This document shows, one piece after another, positions 1-10,140 of a DNA stretch of 64,000 bases. The DNA lies in contig CM051457.1 of assembly GCA_028274465.1 (NCBI GenBank), forward strand, positions 111,475,982 to 111,539,981. The letters are read 5' to 3'. Both the position numbers and the translations under genes were made by a program. Position 1 is the stretch's first letter, and each line of letters starts with the position of its first letter. The notes under the pieces were generated by a model, which searched no databases, was not told the DNA's origin, and was given only the letters and a program-made list of their open reading frames with translations. The stretch comes from Plantago ovata (Eukaryota > Streptophyta > Magnoliopsida > Lamiales > Plantaginaceae).

Positions 1-1
1 G

Positions 2-1909
2 CCAAGGTGGGAAGCTTATGTAGACGGTTCCTCCACAAGAGGACAAGGAGGGGTTGGAATCCACCTAATAGATCCATTAGGATTTGAGATTGACTTCGCC
101 TTACGACTGGCATTTCCAGCCACTAACTATGAAGCCGAATATGAAGCCGCACTCATAGGCCTCAAATTTTCACTTGAAGGAGGGGCGAAACACATTCGTC
201 TGTTTACCGACTCACAATTAGTCGCACAGCAATATGCCGGAACTTTCGAGGCAAAAGAAGAACCAATGCGACTATACTTGGCAAAGCTCAAAGAAATCAT
301 CTCAAAATTCCATACTGTCGAAATAACTCAGATATCTCGAGCGCTCAACAAGATCGCTGATGGATTAGCCAAATTCGGGAGCTCGTCACAAACGATAGCC
401 ACCCGGCAGGTACGTTCATAACACCGAAACACATTCGCGGAAAGCTAACCTATTTACCAAAACCTATAACCAACTTGTCTGCAGGTCACCCTCATGACGG
501 TCCAACAACCCACCATAGGGGACAACAAGCTCAAAAGACAGAGAGAATGGGAAATCAATACCGTTGACACCAATCACGAATGGTTGGAGGACATCAAGGT
601 AGAAAACACAGACCCACCCATTGAGCCATCAACACATTTGGCTCCAAAATTATCATGTTTAGAAAAACTCACCCCCACACTTGGGAATCTTTTCTTTTTT
701 CAGCTATACAAGCAAGGGGTATACCCTTCGGATCGAACTGAGGCACGAAGGCTCCGGCGAAGAGCCCAGTATTTTTTGTGGGATGGATCAGACTTGTACA
801 AAAGATCGTTCGACGGGCCGCATCTCAAGTGTGTAAACAAGGAAGAGGCTCGAAGCCTTTTAGAAGAAGTACACGCGGGAAGTTGCGAGAACCATTCGGG
901 AGGACGAGCGTTAGCCCAAAAAATCCGGCGACAAGGTTTCTACTGGCCCACAATTATCAAGGATTCAAAGGCACAGACGAAAAAGTGCGATGAATGCCAA
1001 AGGTTCGCACGAAACAGCAAAGCCCCAGGAGAACCTTTGAACCCCACCCCGATATCTTGTCCATTCGATAGATGGGGTATCGACATCGTTGGGAAACTCC
1101 CCACTTCGACCAACCAGAAAAAGTTCCTGATAGTCGCCGTCGAATATTTTTCCATGTGGGTCGAAGCAGAAGCAGTAGGAAAGATAACCGAAGGGGTAAT
1201 AAAAAGTTTTATTTGGAGAAACATTGTTTGTCGTTTCGGGCTCCCCCGGGTTCTTGTATCCGACAATGGAGCACAGTTCACAGGCAAGAAGATCCGAGCG
1301 TGGTGCATCGAGTTGAAACTAAAGCAAAGTTTCACATCAGTGGGTCACCCTCAAGCCAATGGACAGACGGAAGTCACTAACCGAACCATTATCGAGAACC
1401 TCGAAAAAAGGTTAGGAAGATCGAAGGCAGATTGGGCCGACGAACTGCACGGAGTACTTTGGGCATACCGAACAACACAGAGAACCGCGACACGCGAAGC
1501 CCCCTTTTGCATGGAATATGGATCAGAAGCTGTTATTCCGTGCGAGATTGCGGTCGAATCACTTCGTGTCAAAGAGTATGACCCTCAGCTCAACGGCGAA
1601 GCCCGAGCCTTGGAATTGGACATGCTAGACTCAAAAAGAGAAGAAGTGAGAGCTCGAACGATAAGGTACCAAGCGACGATGACCAAAGCCTACAACAAGA
1701 ACCTCATCAAACGAGATCTCAATGTTGGCGACCTTGTATTGCGGAAGGCAAACATACTCGAAAACGTAGGAAAACTCCAGGAGCTGTGGAAAGGTCCATA
1801 TCGAGTCATCGAAGCGCTCACAAATGGAAGTTACAGACTCGAAAGTCTTGAGGGAAAACAAATAGACCGACCATGGAACATCAAGAATCTTAGGAAGTAC
1901 TACACTTGA
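2..1909 (+). CDS. Tat-type pol 3' part: RNase H plus integrase (partial)
   Basis: This is the C-terminal part of a retrotransposon polyprotein, open at the window start. Positions 2-421 encode a second RNase H (aRH type) with the acidic residues in YVDGS, EAEYEAAL, FTDSQ and KIADGLAK. It cuts RNA in RNA/DNA hybrids. Positions 494-1909, in the same frame, encode integrase. It has an HHCC zinc finger ending KKCDECQRF, the DDE core (GIDIVGK, SDNGAQF, GQTEVTNR) and a C-terminal GPY/F-type module (LWKGPYRV). No chromodomain follows. A TAA at 419-421 separates the two ORFs, but it falls in a 75-bp stretch that looks like an intron (410-484); removing that stretch joins them in frame. Apart from that TAA the pol sequence is open, suggesting a fairly young copy. 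Confidence 0.9.
410..484 (+). other. Candidate in-frame intron in pol
   Basis: The donor context is CAG|GTACGT at 410 and the acceptor is GTCTGCAG at 477-484, with a branch-point-like CTAAC at 445-449, about 36 nt before the acceptor. The length is 75 nt, a multiple of three and close to the lower size limit for plant introns. It contains in-frame stops, including TAA at 419-421. Splicing would fuse RNase H directly to integrase. Ogre-type relatives are known to carry an intron in the gag-pol region, but at a different place. Without splicing, integrase would have to start at the ATG at 494. Confidence 0.55.
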
Positions 1910-2762
1910 TGTATTTCGATACCCATCATGGTTCGACTTTTGTAAACTCCCCCTCTACCATACCACTTTATCGAAAGTCGTCACTGAAGGGGGAGATTTC
2001 TTATCAATGAAACCAATTTTTGAAGTCGTTATGTAAAAGGATAATATGTGTAACACGCCATCAGTTTCCGTTGAAATATCGACGGATAGATCATCGAAAA
2101 TCGAGAACGTGTACCATAAGATCTACATGATCAGGGGGGCATTTCGAAAGATACTATCCCGACGGGGAAGCGATCCTTTCGATTGTCTCAACCCTCGAAA
2201 GCAATCATTTCGAGATGAGGGAGACGATTCCATATAGACAATCCGACGGGATTCTACTAATCGAATACGCTGCCCGAAAACCGATCGAAACAAAACGGTT
2301 AAATCACCCAAAGTTTCGACGGAGACAAAGAGTACTATGCACTATTTTGACGAAAATAGATAGTAATTACACTCGAACCGCGGGGAACCATTAACACCCC
2401 CCAATTCAAAGCTAAAAGCAAACCGACTTAGCTTTTCGATCCGATACCTTCGAACCAATATAGAGCGCGTCGAACATCATTTCGATGTATCAATACAAAG
2501 AGCAACCAGAAATAAGCACAAGAGTACATCTCCAATTTCAGAAATAGATCACTTCGAAGGACTAACATTCAAAAATTAGTACAAGTCATCAAAAGCAAGA
2601 AATGCCGGTCGAATGCAACTAGGCGTCGACCCAGCTCATTACCACCGAATTCAGTCATACAGACAAATATTAGGTTCGAAAATTAACAAAAGAGACAGAA
2701 ATTAGAAATTTGTTCGATTACATGATTCACTTGGTATACCAAGTCTTCATTGTCCTTATCAT
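1910..2762. other. Tat element spacer between pol and antisense ORF
   Basis: About 850 bp of noncoding element sequence. A purine-rich tract (GAAGGGGGAGA) lies near 1986-1998. Short ORFs at 2046-2311 on both strands resemble nothing I know. TCGA occurs about ten times in 2041-2340. The pol and the antisense ORF set converge tail to tail on this spacer. Confidence 0.6.
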
Positions 2763-5357
2763 CTAAGGCTTCGGATTGCTTCGAGCGGTATCGCTAAGGT
2801 TTTCATCTCCCAAGAAAAATCGGCAAAGGGACCCATAGTCACGGTACGAGAGGTTCGACAGATTTATCCCAGCTGAAGCAAGCTCCAAGTTGCCAAGCTC
2901 ACACAGTGGAATCACCCAGGACGGAACCGAAGGAGCAGGAGCAGGAGCGGAAGCTTTGCCCGGATGCACAACCGCAAAAAACTCTTCCTTACAAAGGGCT
3001 TCGTACATAGCTTCTTCATCCATGGGCTGCCCATCCGGACCCAACTCCGGGTCGATGCGAGGAACCTTCATCTCATCATCCCTTTCGAGGTCGATGATTC
3101 CTTCGGGGTTGAAATCCGCAGGGAGCTTACCACCATACTTCAACTAAGCGAGAGTCTTGTCACGGCCCTTTACCATGGCTTCGGCGTCACGTTTGCTCAA
3201 CAAGTAAGCACAAGAGCCTGATTCCGCGAAGTCTCGAACGGCCTCGATGCGAGCATGCTTTCCTTTCTTCACCAACTCCTCTCGGGTTTTTCGAAGAGCG
3301 GTCTCGAAACCTTCTTTTCTTTCGCCAGTTGTCCGACCTTCGACACCAGCTCACCGTTCTTGCCTTCCACCACTGTTAGCTTCTCGGCCATCGAAGCTTT
3401 TTCCTCTCGAAACCGGGCCAGCTCCTTCGCCATCTCTTGCAGCTCCCTCTCCTTCCTCGAAAGTTTCTCCTCAGCACTTTCCTCGAGGCGCCTTTCCTTC
3501 CTGAGCTTAGCGTCAAAGCCTTCAGAAGTCTGAGACCTCTTTTCCAAGCGGCTGTCGATATTTTTGGCCACGGTAAGCATCTGCACCAAGACAAAGTGAT
3601 TAGAAGGAAAGAACGGCTAAAGTAAATGCACTTGTTTCGACGAAGTTTTACCTGCATCTGAAGAGAGGCTGCCTTGGCTCGAATCTCACCGTCAGAAAGC
3701 TGGTTCAGTTCGACCTGATCACTGCTAAATACCATCAGGTCCCTCCATTTTAGCCCAGCGGCGGGGTCACGAAAGTAAGACACTTCGGGAAGACCTTGAG
3801 TCGAACGTATTGGCTGTTTCGCCACCCCAACAGAACGTTCGGGAGAGTCCTGAAGATCAATGATTGTTTTCTCAGCCTGTTCGCCCCTCATCTCAGTTCG
3901 AGACCTCTTTCGAAGTCCCGAGGCGGAGCTTTGACCTGGATCCTCAGGTGCAATAGAAGTAGTTCGCTCTGAATCCCTGTTGTCACCCGAACCCTCCATG
4001 TGACTTGGGCGAGGTGCTTCGGCCGCACCTAGGTTCGGGGCCGTGTCACCACCGGCGGCAGAGGCCGAAACATCTCCAGCATCAGCGTTCGGCGCTGGGA
4101 CAATTTGGGGGGCGCTGTTCGGGTCAATGATCCTCTAAATGTTGTGGGGCCTTTCTTCGTATACTTCGGCACACTGTTTTTGTTCACCAAAGAGAGGGCC
4201 CTCTTGGCCAAGAAGTCCTGGGAAAGCCTCATCCAGTAATCTGCACAAAAACGTTCGAGTCAGTCAGATCAAATCGTTCGAAAGAAATTTAGCAACAAAG
4301 TCACACAGGCTATCGAACGAAAAAGAACAAGAACAAGAAAAATTAACAAGGCTTACCCAAGTCCCGGATATTCCCTCGAATCTCTGGTTCGGCCGACGAA
4401 ACTCCTCCAAGATAAAGGATCGGTTCCACCAAGAGACCGTACGGAATAATCCGATCCTCGGGCGCCCAACCCTTGTATTCGTCGGCCCACGCGTTTCGAC
4501 GACCTAACACTGTTAACACGCCGTCGTGACGACGCCAAAGCCGCGGAGTAGGCACAACACCAGGTGTACCGTCATCGTTCGGAGGCATCCTAACGAACAC
4601 GTAACGACGCTTGTACCCCGAACCATGTGATGACTGGAACTTGGAAAATAGTTCGAAGCCCCGGATCGCCGAAAAGTAATAAAAACACCCGCCGTCTTTA
4701 CTCTCCACCATCGAAAAGAAGTGAAGGAAGTTCGAAGCCGTGACCTTTCGCTTAATCGACTTGCACCAGACGCAGAAAGCAATCATCATCCCTATACCAT
4801 TCGGTAGCAATTGCGTCGGACATAACCCTAGGCCATTCAAGATGCGACTCACTCCACCGCGCACGGGAAATCTAAAACCGTGCTCTAGAGCCTGTACGGT
4901 AATGGCAAAACAATCTGATGGCGGGCTGTACATCCTTTCATTAGGACCCGGTACTATAATCTCGTAAGTACCCGGGATCCCAAACCTATGATATAAGGAG
5001 TCAACCTCTTTTCTCCGAATCGAACTCACGTCCGTAGGAAGCCTCATATCAGTATTTAGCTCCATGGGTATAACATCCTGAGCTTCTTCACCAATGTTAT
5101 CAGCTGGATCCGCCATAAGCAAAAAACGGTTTCGAGACCTAAGAACTCGATCCAAGGGTTCGGGGCGAGGTTTTTTCGTCGAAGGGATAGGCCTTCGGAT
5201 TACCTGGTTCGAGGTCAAAAAATTGGGTCGAATCAGAAGGAGGGAAAGGTCCACTATCTCTACCTAAAGAGTTCGACGACCTTTTGTTTACGCTAAAAGA
5301 AAGTTCAGTGTTCGAGTCGTCACCGGCACCGGGTTGGTCAACAATTCGTTTCGACAT
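2763..5357 (-). pseudogene. Antisense extra ORF (aORF) of the Tat element, Transposase_28-like
   Basis: This is a multi-exon gene on the strand opposite pol. The first large exon (ORF 5254-4343; possible starts at ATG 5357 in another frame or ATG 5116) encodes a region resembling the plant 'putative gypsy type transposon' domain (Pfam Transposase_28), for example FRFPVRGGVSRILNGLGLCP followed by TQLLPNGIGMMIAFCVW. A donor GTAAG at 4356 and an acceptor TGTGCAG ending at 4241 join it to exon 2 in frame. A second intron (3651-3581, 71 bp) joins an acidic, low-complexity part to a coiled coil rich in E, K and R (3580-3300). The C-terminal part runs 3143-2763. Damage: a frame change near 5150-5250, one near 4130-4140, a one-base slip near 3314 and an in-frame TAG at 3144-3146. 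Its function in Tat elements is unknown. Confidence 0.7.
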
Positions 5358-6103
5358 CCTTACAAAATCTACCAAAAGGAATAGTCAGTGCGAAGCCAAC
5401 CCGGAACCCACTAATTACCGAACAAACACAAACACCTAGAAAAGATTTCGACCTACCCATCACATCTAACCCCCATAAAACTACCCAGAGCGGAAAAAAC
5501 CTATCCAAACAAACCAACATCTGAAAATTACGACCAAAACCCCCTTTTTACTAAAAGCAAATTTACCAATCGAAATCCTCGCCGGAGAGGCGGCATCACG
5601 GGAAAAACTAAAAATACAAGAAAGAAGAGTCGCAACCGCATACAAAAGAAAGCAGAAGCATTCCCGGAAAGCAAACAACTTCCGCCGGGCCGGAGCAATT
5701 TCAAATTAAAGCATGCAAGAAGGAAAACTTGAAGAAAACGAAATGACCAAAAAGGGAGTGAAAGGCGTACCTGGGGATGGAACGGCTGTTACAAAGCAGC
5801 TTCCGGGAGCAAAAACCGGTGACGATCGCGCGTAAAACGGACGGAGTTACAAGAAGGTAAGAAAAAGCGAGAAAGTGAAAGTAAGAAGTGTGAAGAAAGA
5901 AGAAGAAAAAGGACCCTTAACCTCCTAAAGACGGAGTTATTGCGTCCCACGTATCGAGGCGCGTGCACCGCACCCATCAAATCACGAAACAACACGTGCC
6001 AGAATGCGAAACGACACCCAAGGGAGAATTACTGATATACCCCCGTTACTCTGAAACTTTCGATGGATTCCGTACCATCATCCATCGAAACTTGGGGGAC
6101 TCA
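5358..6103. other. Tat element region upstream of the antisense ORF
   Basis: About 750 bp of element sequence between the antisense ORF start and the 3' LTR. It would hold any promoter for the antisense ORF set. I see only short ORFs without recognisable content. The run TTGGGGGACT at 6092-6101, just before the LTR, is a plausible plus-strand primer (polypurine-like) site. Confidence 0.5.
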
Positions 6104-6554
6104 TGATATGGGAGTAATAGGGACCACGGTTCGAACAGTTCCGCAAAAGATCGAACCACTGACTTATCCCTCGAAGATATAGGCCCTTATTCACCGATAG
6201 TTCACCCTCCTTATCCTATCAGGGGTTCGAGGAGTTGAGTCGAACGTAAGGGATTACCAGCTCATGTCGAACACTCCCATGGACGTGGGGCCTCTCCCAT
6301 ATCCTCTATATATACCTTCATTTACTGCTTATTTGATTATTCGAGATCTATCATATAACATGCAAATATTCTCTTACTACATTGACTTGCTTCCCGGTCT
6401 AACTTCGGTAGGCCGGAGCTAAGTCCCCTCCCCTTACTTCTCCCCCGATTTGCAGGTCTTCAGTCAACATTCCAATACTAAGTACTCTTTCCAACTGCTT
6501 CTATGGATTGAGAGATGATGGGATAACATCCTTAGACCGGTTTTACCTCCATCA
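6104..6554 (+). repeat. Probable 3' LTR of the Tat element
   Basis: About 451 bp, starting TGATATGG and ending CCATCA, so the ends form a 4-bp inverted repeat TGAT...ATCA. A G-rich run lies immediately upstream and a TATA box near 6307. TCGA-rich element sequence stops here and AT-rich flank begins. The 5' LTR is not in the window, so the boundaries rest on end motifs and position only. Confidence 0.6.
6307..6314 (+). promoter_or_regulatory. TATA box in the LTR
   Basis: TATATATA in a CTCTATATATACC context, about 200 bp into the probable LTR, where a retrotransposon promoter is expected. No transcript data support it. Confidence 0.45.
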
Positions 6555-6599
6555 GTTCCAATTTATTGAGAATTGTACGTTTGTGAGATGTTAGAATTT

Positions 6600-6700
6600 T
6601 ACATCAATGTATTGTCGTTATTTAGTGGTAAAGTGTTAGAGTTGAAAGGGAGATGTCGGAGGTTCAAACCTCGATGGAGACATAAGGTGTTATAGGCAGT
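6600..6700 (+). repeat. tRNA-derived SINE-like relic
   Basis: A TTTAGTGGTAAAGTG stretch (A-box-like, near 6619) is followed about 40 bp later by GGTTCAAACCTC (B-box-like, near 6660-6672). This spacing matches internal RNA polymerase III promoters of tRNA-derived SINEs. I found no target-site duplication and no tRNA fold, so this is a weak call. Confidence 0.3.
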
Positions 6701-7180
6701 TATAAGGTCGTAAAGTGGTAGTATTTGAGTAGAGTAGAGTTAGATTTGGGAGTTATAAGATCGTTATTTTGTTTAGTTAGGAAAGACTTTTTTAAAAAGA
6801 ATAAAATTATTTATTAAGACAGTGGATTTGAATATTTTGTAGCTATAGTTGGAAATTTCCTTTGACCCTTGGTACATTCTTAAAACATTACATGCTTTGG
6901 TGCAGAGTTAGTATGTAGCAGCTTAAAGCCTTAAACTCTTTGAATACGTATATTGGCTTCTTCTTTCTTTATATAGACCTTGTTTTCGCGTGGGTATACA
7001 GTATACTATACGTAGACAATGGACTCCTAACTCCTAAGTTGTTTGGATTCAAATTTAGCATAATTTTATGTATCAGGCAGTTTTAACAAGCCTTTCCTAT
7101 ACCTTCATAACGTGGATTTGTTTTCTCCTTTAAAGAGAGCCTTTATATACTTGTACGTTGCATTTATGTATTACGTTCCC
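6701..7180. other. Intergenic, nothing recognised
   Basis: AT-rich sequence without a convincing ORF or repeat structure. Confidence 0.5.
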
Positions 7181-7240
7181 TGATGAACTAAGTGACCTAC
7201 TTGGCTAGATTGATGGACTAAGTGACCTACTTGGCTAGAT
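7181..7240 (+). repeat. 30-bp tandem duplication
   Basis: Two adjacent 30-bp copies (7181-7210 and 7211-7240) differ at one base. The partial sequence TGATTCCCTG that follows repeats the edge of the unit. Confidence 0.9.
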
Positions 7241-7264
7241 TGATTCCCTGAGAACCATGCTACA

Positions 7265-7409
7265 TTTGGTAATTCATCCATGCATGGAGCCTTGCTGATG
7301 GCAATGTGATATCTATGTCGATTGGTCCCGTTTTCCAGTCTAGTGGGGACCTAATGTGCCGCCCTCTCACAGTGCCATCACTAAGACGGTTTGGTAATTC
7401 ATCCATGCA
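7265..7409 (+). repeat. Pair of 20-bp direct repeats
   Basis: An identical 20-bp sequence occurs at 7265-7284 and 7390-7409. The 105 bp between holds no ORF of note. The pair could be scars of an insertion or a local duplication; no element ends are visible. Confidence 0.7.
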
Positions 7410-7466
7410 CAATATAAAATAGACCCCGTTTAGCTGGATCATCTGACATTTGATCATTCTGAATTA

Positions 7467-8145
7467 ATGAAGGATCGCCATAAGATTGGTTCCGAAATCA
7501 AAATCCTAAACAACGAAGAAACCGGTAACAGTGCATTCCCGTCCTACTCACCGAACAGAAACTTTCTTGGGTTTCGATCAGGGCGTTCTGGTTACAAGAA
7601 CCTGTATGTAGTTGATGCGGTTAATGGCGAGTTTGTGAACAGTATGATCCGTCAGTTAACCGAGGGTCCATGGATAGATACAATGATTAGCTTGTCGCCT
7701 GACGGGAAACTAAACAAATTCATGTTTTCGTCGAATAGCATAACCTAAACAACACAGCTACGTTGTTTGGTCAGCGTCATTTGGGCTAATACGTGGTAGA
7801 ACCAGATGGTTGTGGACTTGTGGTGTTAGAAGGATCCGATTGGCAGGATTTGAGGAACAACGTGAGAGGTTGAACCATGTGTGTTTCATTTCGCATGAAG
7901 AGTGGATCGCAGAGTTGACGTGGAAAACATACGAAAATGGGGCGCCTGCATGGTGTGCCAAAGCATTGGAGGTTGATCCCCAGGCAATGAAGCTTTCGGG
8001 GTTGTCTTTGGAAGGTAATCATAGTGGTGAGGATGAGTTGAAGGGTCAGGTTGATGAACCTTTATCCAGTGTGATTTTTGAACTTGTGATGAGTGTGTTC
8101 TACTACTATATGTCTGTGGATTGTAATCTTGCATTTATTCAATGA
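7467..8145 (+). pseudogene. TolB/DPP6-N-like beta-propeller protein, fragment
   Basis: The 93-codon ORF at 7467-7748 contains PD40/WD40-like propeller repeats: FPSYSPNRNFLGFRSGRSGY, then KNLYVVDAVNGE, IRQLTEGPWIDT and SLSPDGK. These match the plant TolB-related family of At1g21670/At1g21680. A stop at 7746-7748 breaks the frame. Recognisable continuations follow in shifted frames: VEPDGCGLVVL near 7798, then NHVCFISHEEWIAELTW and ENGAPAW (7876-7960), which correspond to the later HPCFSPDG-like and DGTPAW-like family motifs. The N-terminal signal and first repeats are absent. It is a truncated, frameshifted relic. I am confident of the family and of the pseudogene status. Confidence 0.75.
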
Positions 8146-9200
8146 ATAAAGCTCCTGTCATATTATCTTTGTCAAACATGAAGCTGGTTATACTTACTCT
8201 CGTAAAAGTACAATTTTGTGCAACAATTTGAATCCTGTCATTTGAGTTTTCTGCATAATGGCATACAGGTTTTATTCTGTTCTGCACAAATCTTTGATAC
8301 ATAGCCTTAAATCTGGCAATCAAATATAAAAACTTCTGTCTTCCAAAATCAGCCATTAGCACCGCACCACCTCTCTTGAATCTTGAATCTTGATACAAAG
8401 ATGAACTCTGCCTTCTCATGCCTAAAGTCCATTTGCTCTCGTTTGGACTCTTGACGATTTTGCTACCAATGATCTTTCGAGTTCTACAACAATCAACAGA
8501 AACTATCAAGGGCTTAGGCACACATGCCTATCCATGAATAGTAGTTCAACTTCAACATACACATTTGCGTTGTTCACTTGAACGATTCTTTCTGTTGTAC
8601 CATCATTTGATTCTCGTGACTCTGCCCGGGATTCCACCAGGTAACAACTCTCTCCTCAACCGAGTAATGCTCCAAACAATCAAGAGAAGAACAACCATGA
8701 CCATTTTCATTAACATAAAGAACCAACAGTGTCTTCACCACACTACCACAGAGTCACAACGTACAATGAAAATTAGACCAAACATTCAACTGACCATTCG
8801 TATCTCCATCTTTTCCAGATAAGACAAGCACAGCGTACTCAGCGTGCACAAGAGCTGGATGATGACGATAAGCAACAAAATCAACACCGTATTGTGATCC
8901 TGCCCTCACCACCCAGTTATTTGCACGAAGGTGAGGTATAAGTCTTGCACATAATCGGAAAATTAGCTCTCTGGGCTATCATATACCGCAGCAATTCTTC
9001 CTCTCTCTTTAAAAGGTACTTTCACCAAAAACCTTAATACACTTCAAGATGCAGCACAAGTAAGACTTAATTGAAACCATTGTTAATTTGTCGTTCTTCT
9101 CGGTGGAGAGAGATCCTTTTGCTCAGGAAAGCACTGCAAGAAGCACAATACAGAAAGCACTCGTTGGGAACCCTGGACATAGCGACAATTGGAAAAGTAT
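8146..9200 (-). pseudogene. SEN2: tRNA-splicing endonuclease subunit Sen2-like, copy A
   Basis: The coding relic spans about 9170-8560 on the minus strand; 8560-8146 is homologous downstream sequence. Sen2 is the catalytic subunit that cuts the 5' splice site of intron-containing pre-tRNAs. The conserved core around 8950-8830 is still readable (NNWVVRAGSQYGVDFVAYRH, then HPALVHAEYAVLVL), carrying the catalytic Tyr and His, and GSVVKTLLVL carrying the Lys. Damage: an internal deletion near 9100 removing the segment between the Leu-Ala-Val-Leu region and the EKNDK motif, an early stop near 9025, and CGA to TGA near 8757. It is the most decayed of the three copies in this window (others at 14360-15090 and 28652-29378). 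Confidence 0.8.
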
Positions 9201-9805
9201 AGAAAGTCTTGTTACAACAACCCATGAAATGTTTCTATGCAATTATGCATCAGTGCAACATGATAGGGTAATTTGAAGCATGAGACTACTGTTCTGTTTC
9301 ATATCTTGAATGGAATTCAGCACCGTTAGATTTGCACAAGGACAGAACATTTAAGATTTAACCTGAGATTTAGTATAAGGGAGTAATTAAACCCAAGACC
9401 TAACACTGACTAAAATGTTGCCGCCTTAACTGACAAGAGTTGAATGACTGGGGAATTATGTTCACATTATGAAGTCCGTCTCATAAATTAGGAGTACGCT
9501 ACATGAATAGAAAAAATCATATGAATCCTGTACATGATTCAATACTACTCCACATGTTTCTTGCAAAATCGTTCCATCTCAAGGGTAGATGATCTATAGT
9601 TTCAAAGAATAGGAGAAATCTTCATTATATAATTAGAATATAAGACCAATCTGCCTTCTTTTTAAAAATCAGATTCCACTGCTTTACAAGTTCAGTTGCA
9701 TACTCAACACGTAAGGAATGAAGTTATAACATACAAAGGCAGCAAACAACAGATGCTTTGTAATAATGGGTGCACTAAACAGCTGTCAGTCAAGTATAAA
9801 AACAA
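9201..9805. other. Intergenic, nothing recognised
   Basis: AT-rich sequence upstream of SEN2 copy A. Short ORFs only. No repeat or conserved protein match is visible by eye. Confidence 0.5.
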
Positions 9806-10140
9806 AATTCAGTTGCTTACTTTAATCAATTCCATCCGAGCATCTTGCAACTCATTACTACACTTGAGTTCTTTGATAACAAGGGCTTGATTGAGAGCTT
9901 CAAGATCTTCAAGTTCTTCTTCTTTCTACTTCAATTCTTCCTGAAGTTTAGAAATATATTTTGCAGAATTCTCATCCCTGCATCTTCCATGTGCAATGCT
10001 ACTTTCACATTTCCCCAGAGACGCTGTATCTCAAGCACCACTGCTTGTTTTGCATCAAGTTGCTTTTCTAGTTCAATTACTTTTCTGTTAAGCTTTTCTT
10101 GCTCACTCTGTTGGAATGTTGTGAAAGTTCTTGAGTGTTA
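9806..10140 (-). pseudogene. FDM/IDN2-like (RNA-directed DNA methylation factor) fragment
   Basis: Minus-strand coding remnant with the coiled-coil segment that precedes the XH domain of the FACTOR OF DNA METHYLATION / IDN2 family. Readable parts are KVIELEKQLDAKQA near 10065-10020 and ELEDLEALNQALVIKE followed by SNELQDARMELIK (9905-9815). Intact members bind double-stranded RNA and act with AGO4 and DRM2 in RNA-directed DNA methylation. The frame slips near 9980 and a TAG interrupts EELK*KEEEL near 9925. The stretch ends at a donor-like GTAAGC. The XS and XH domains are not seen nearby, so this is an isolated fragment. Confidence 0.65.

Larger units (their letters stand above)
1..6554 (+). 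mobile_element. Ty3/gypsy LTR retrotransposon, Tat lineage, 3' part
   Basis: The window opens inside the pol gene of a Ty3/gypsy element. The order is RNase H, integrase, a long spacer with an antisense ORF set, then a probable 3' LTR ending near 6554. An extra RNase H next to integrase and an antisense ORF between pol and the 3' LTR are both known for the Tat lineage of plant Ty3/gypsy elements, including Grande and Ogre relatives. The 5' LTR, gag, protease and reverse transcriptase lie outside the window. TCGA tetramers are strikingly frequent inside the element compared with the flanking DNA. Confidence 0.85.

Noticed and set aside
940-1335. 131-codon ORF antisense to integrase
   Set aside because: It lies opposite a well-conserved integrase core; shadow of the coding frame.
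7200-7420. CRISPR-like or regulatory repeat array
   Set aside because: Only two adjacent 30-bp copies and one 20-bp direct repeat pair; no spacers of regular size, and the genome is a plant.
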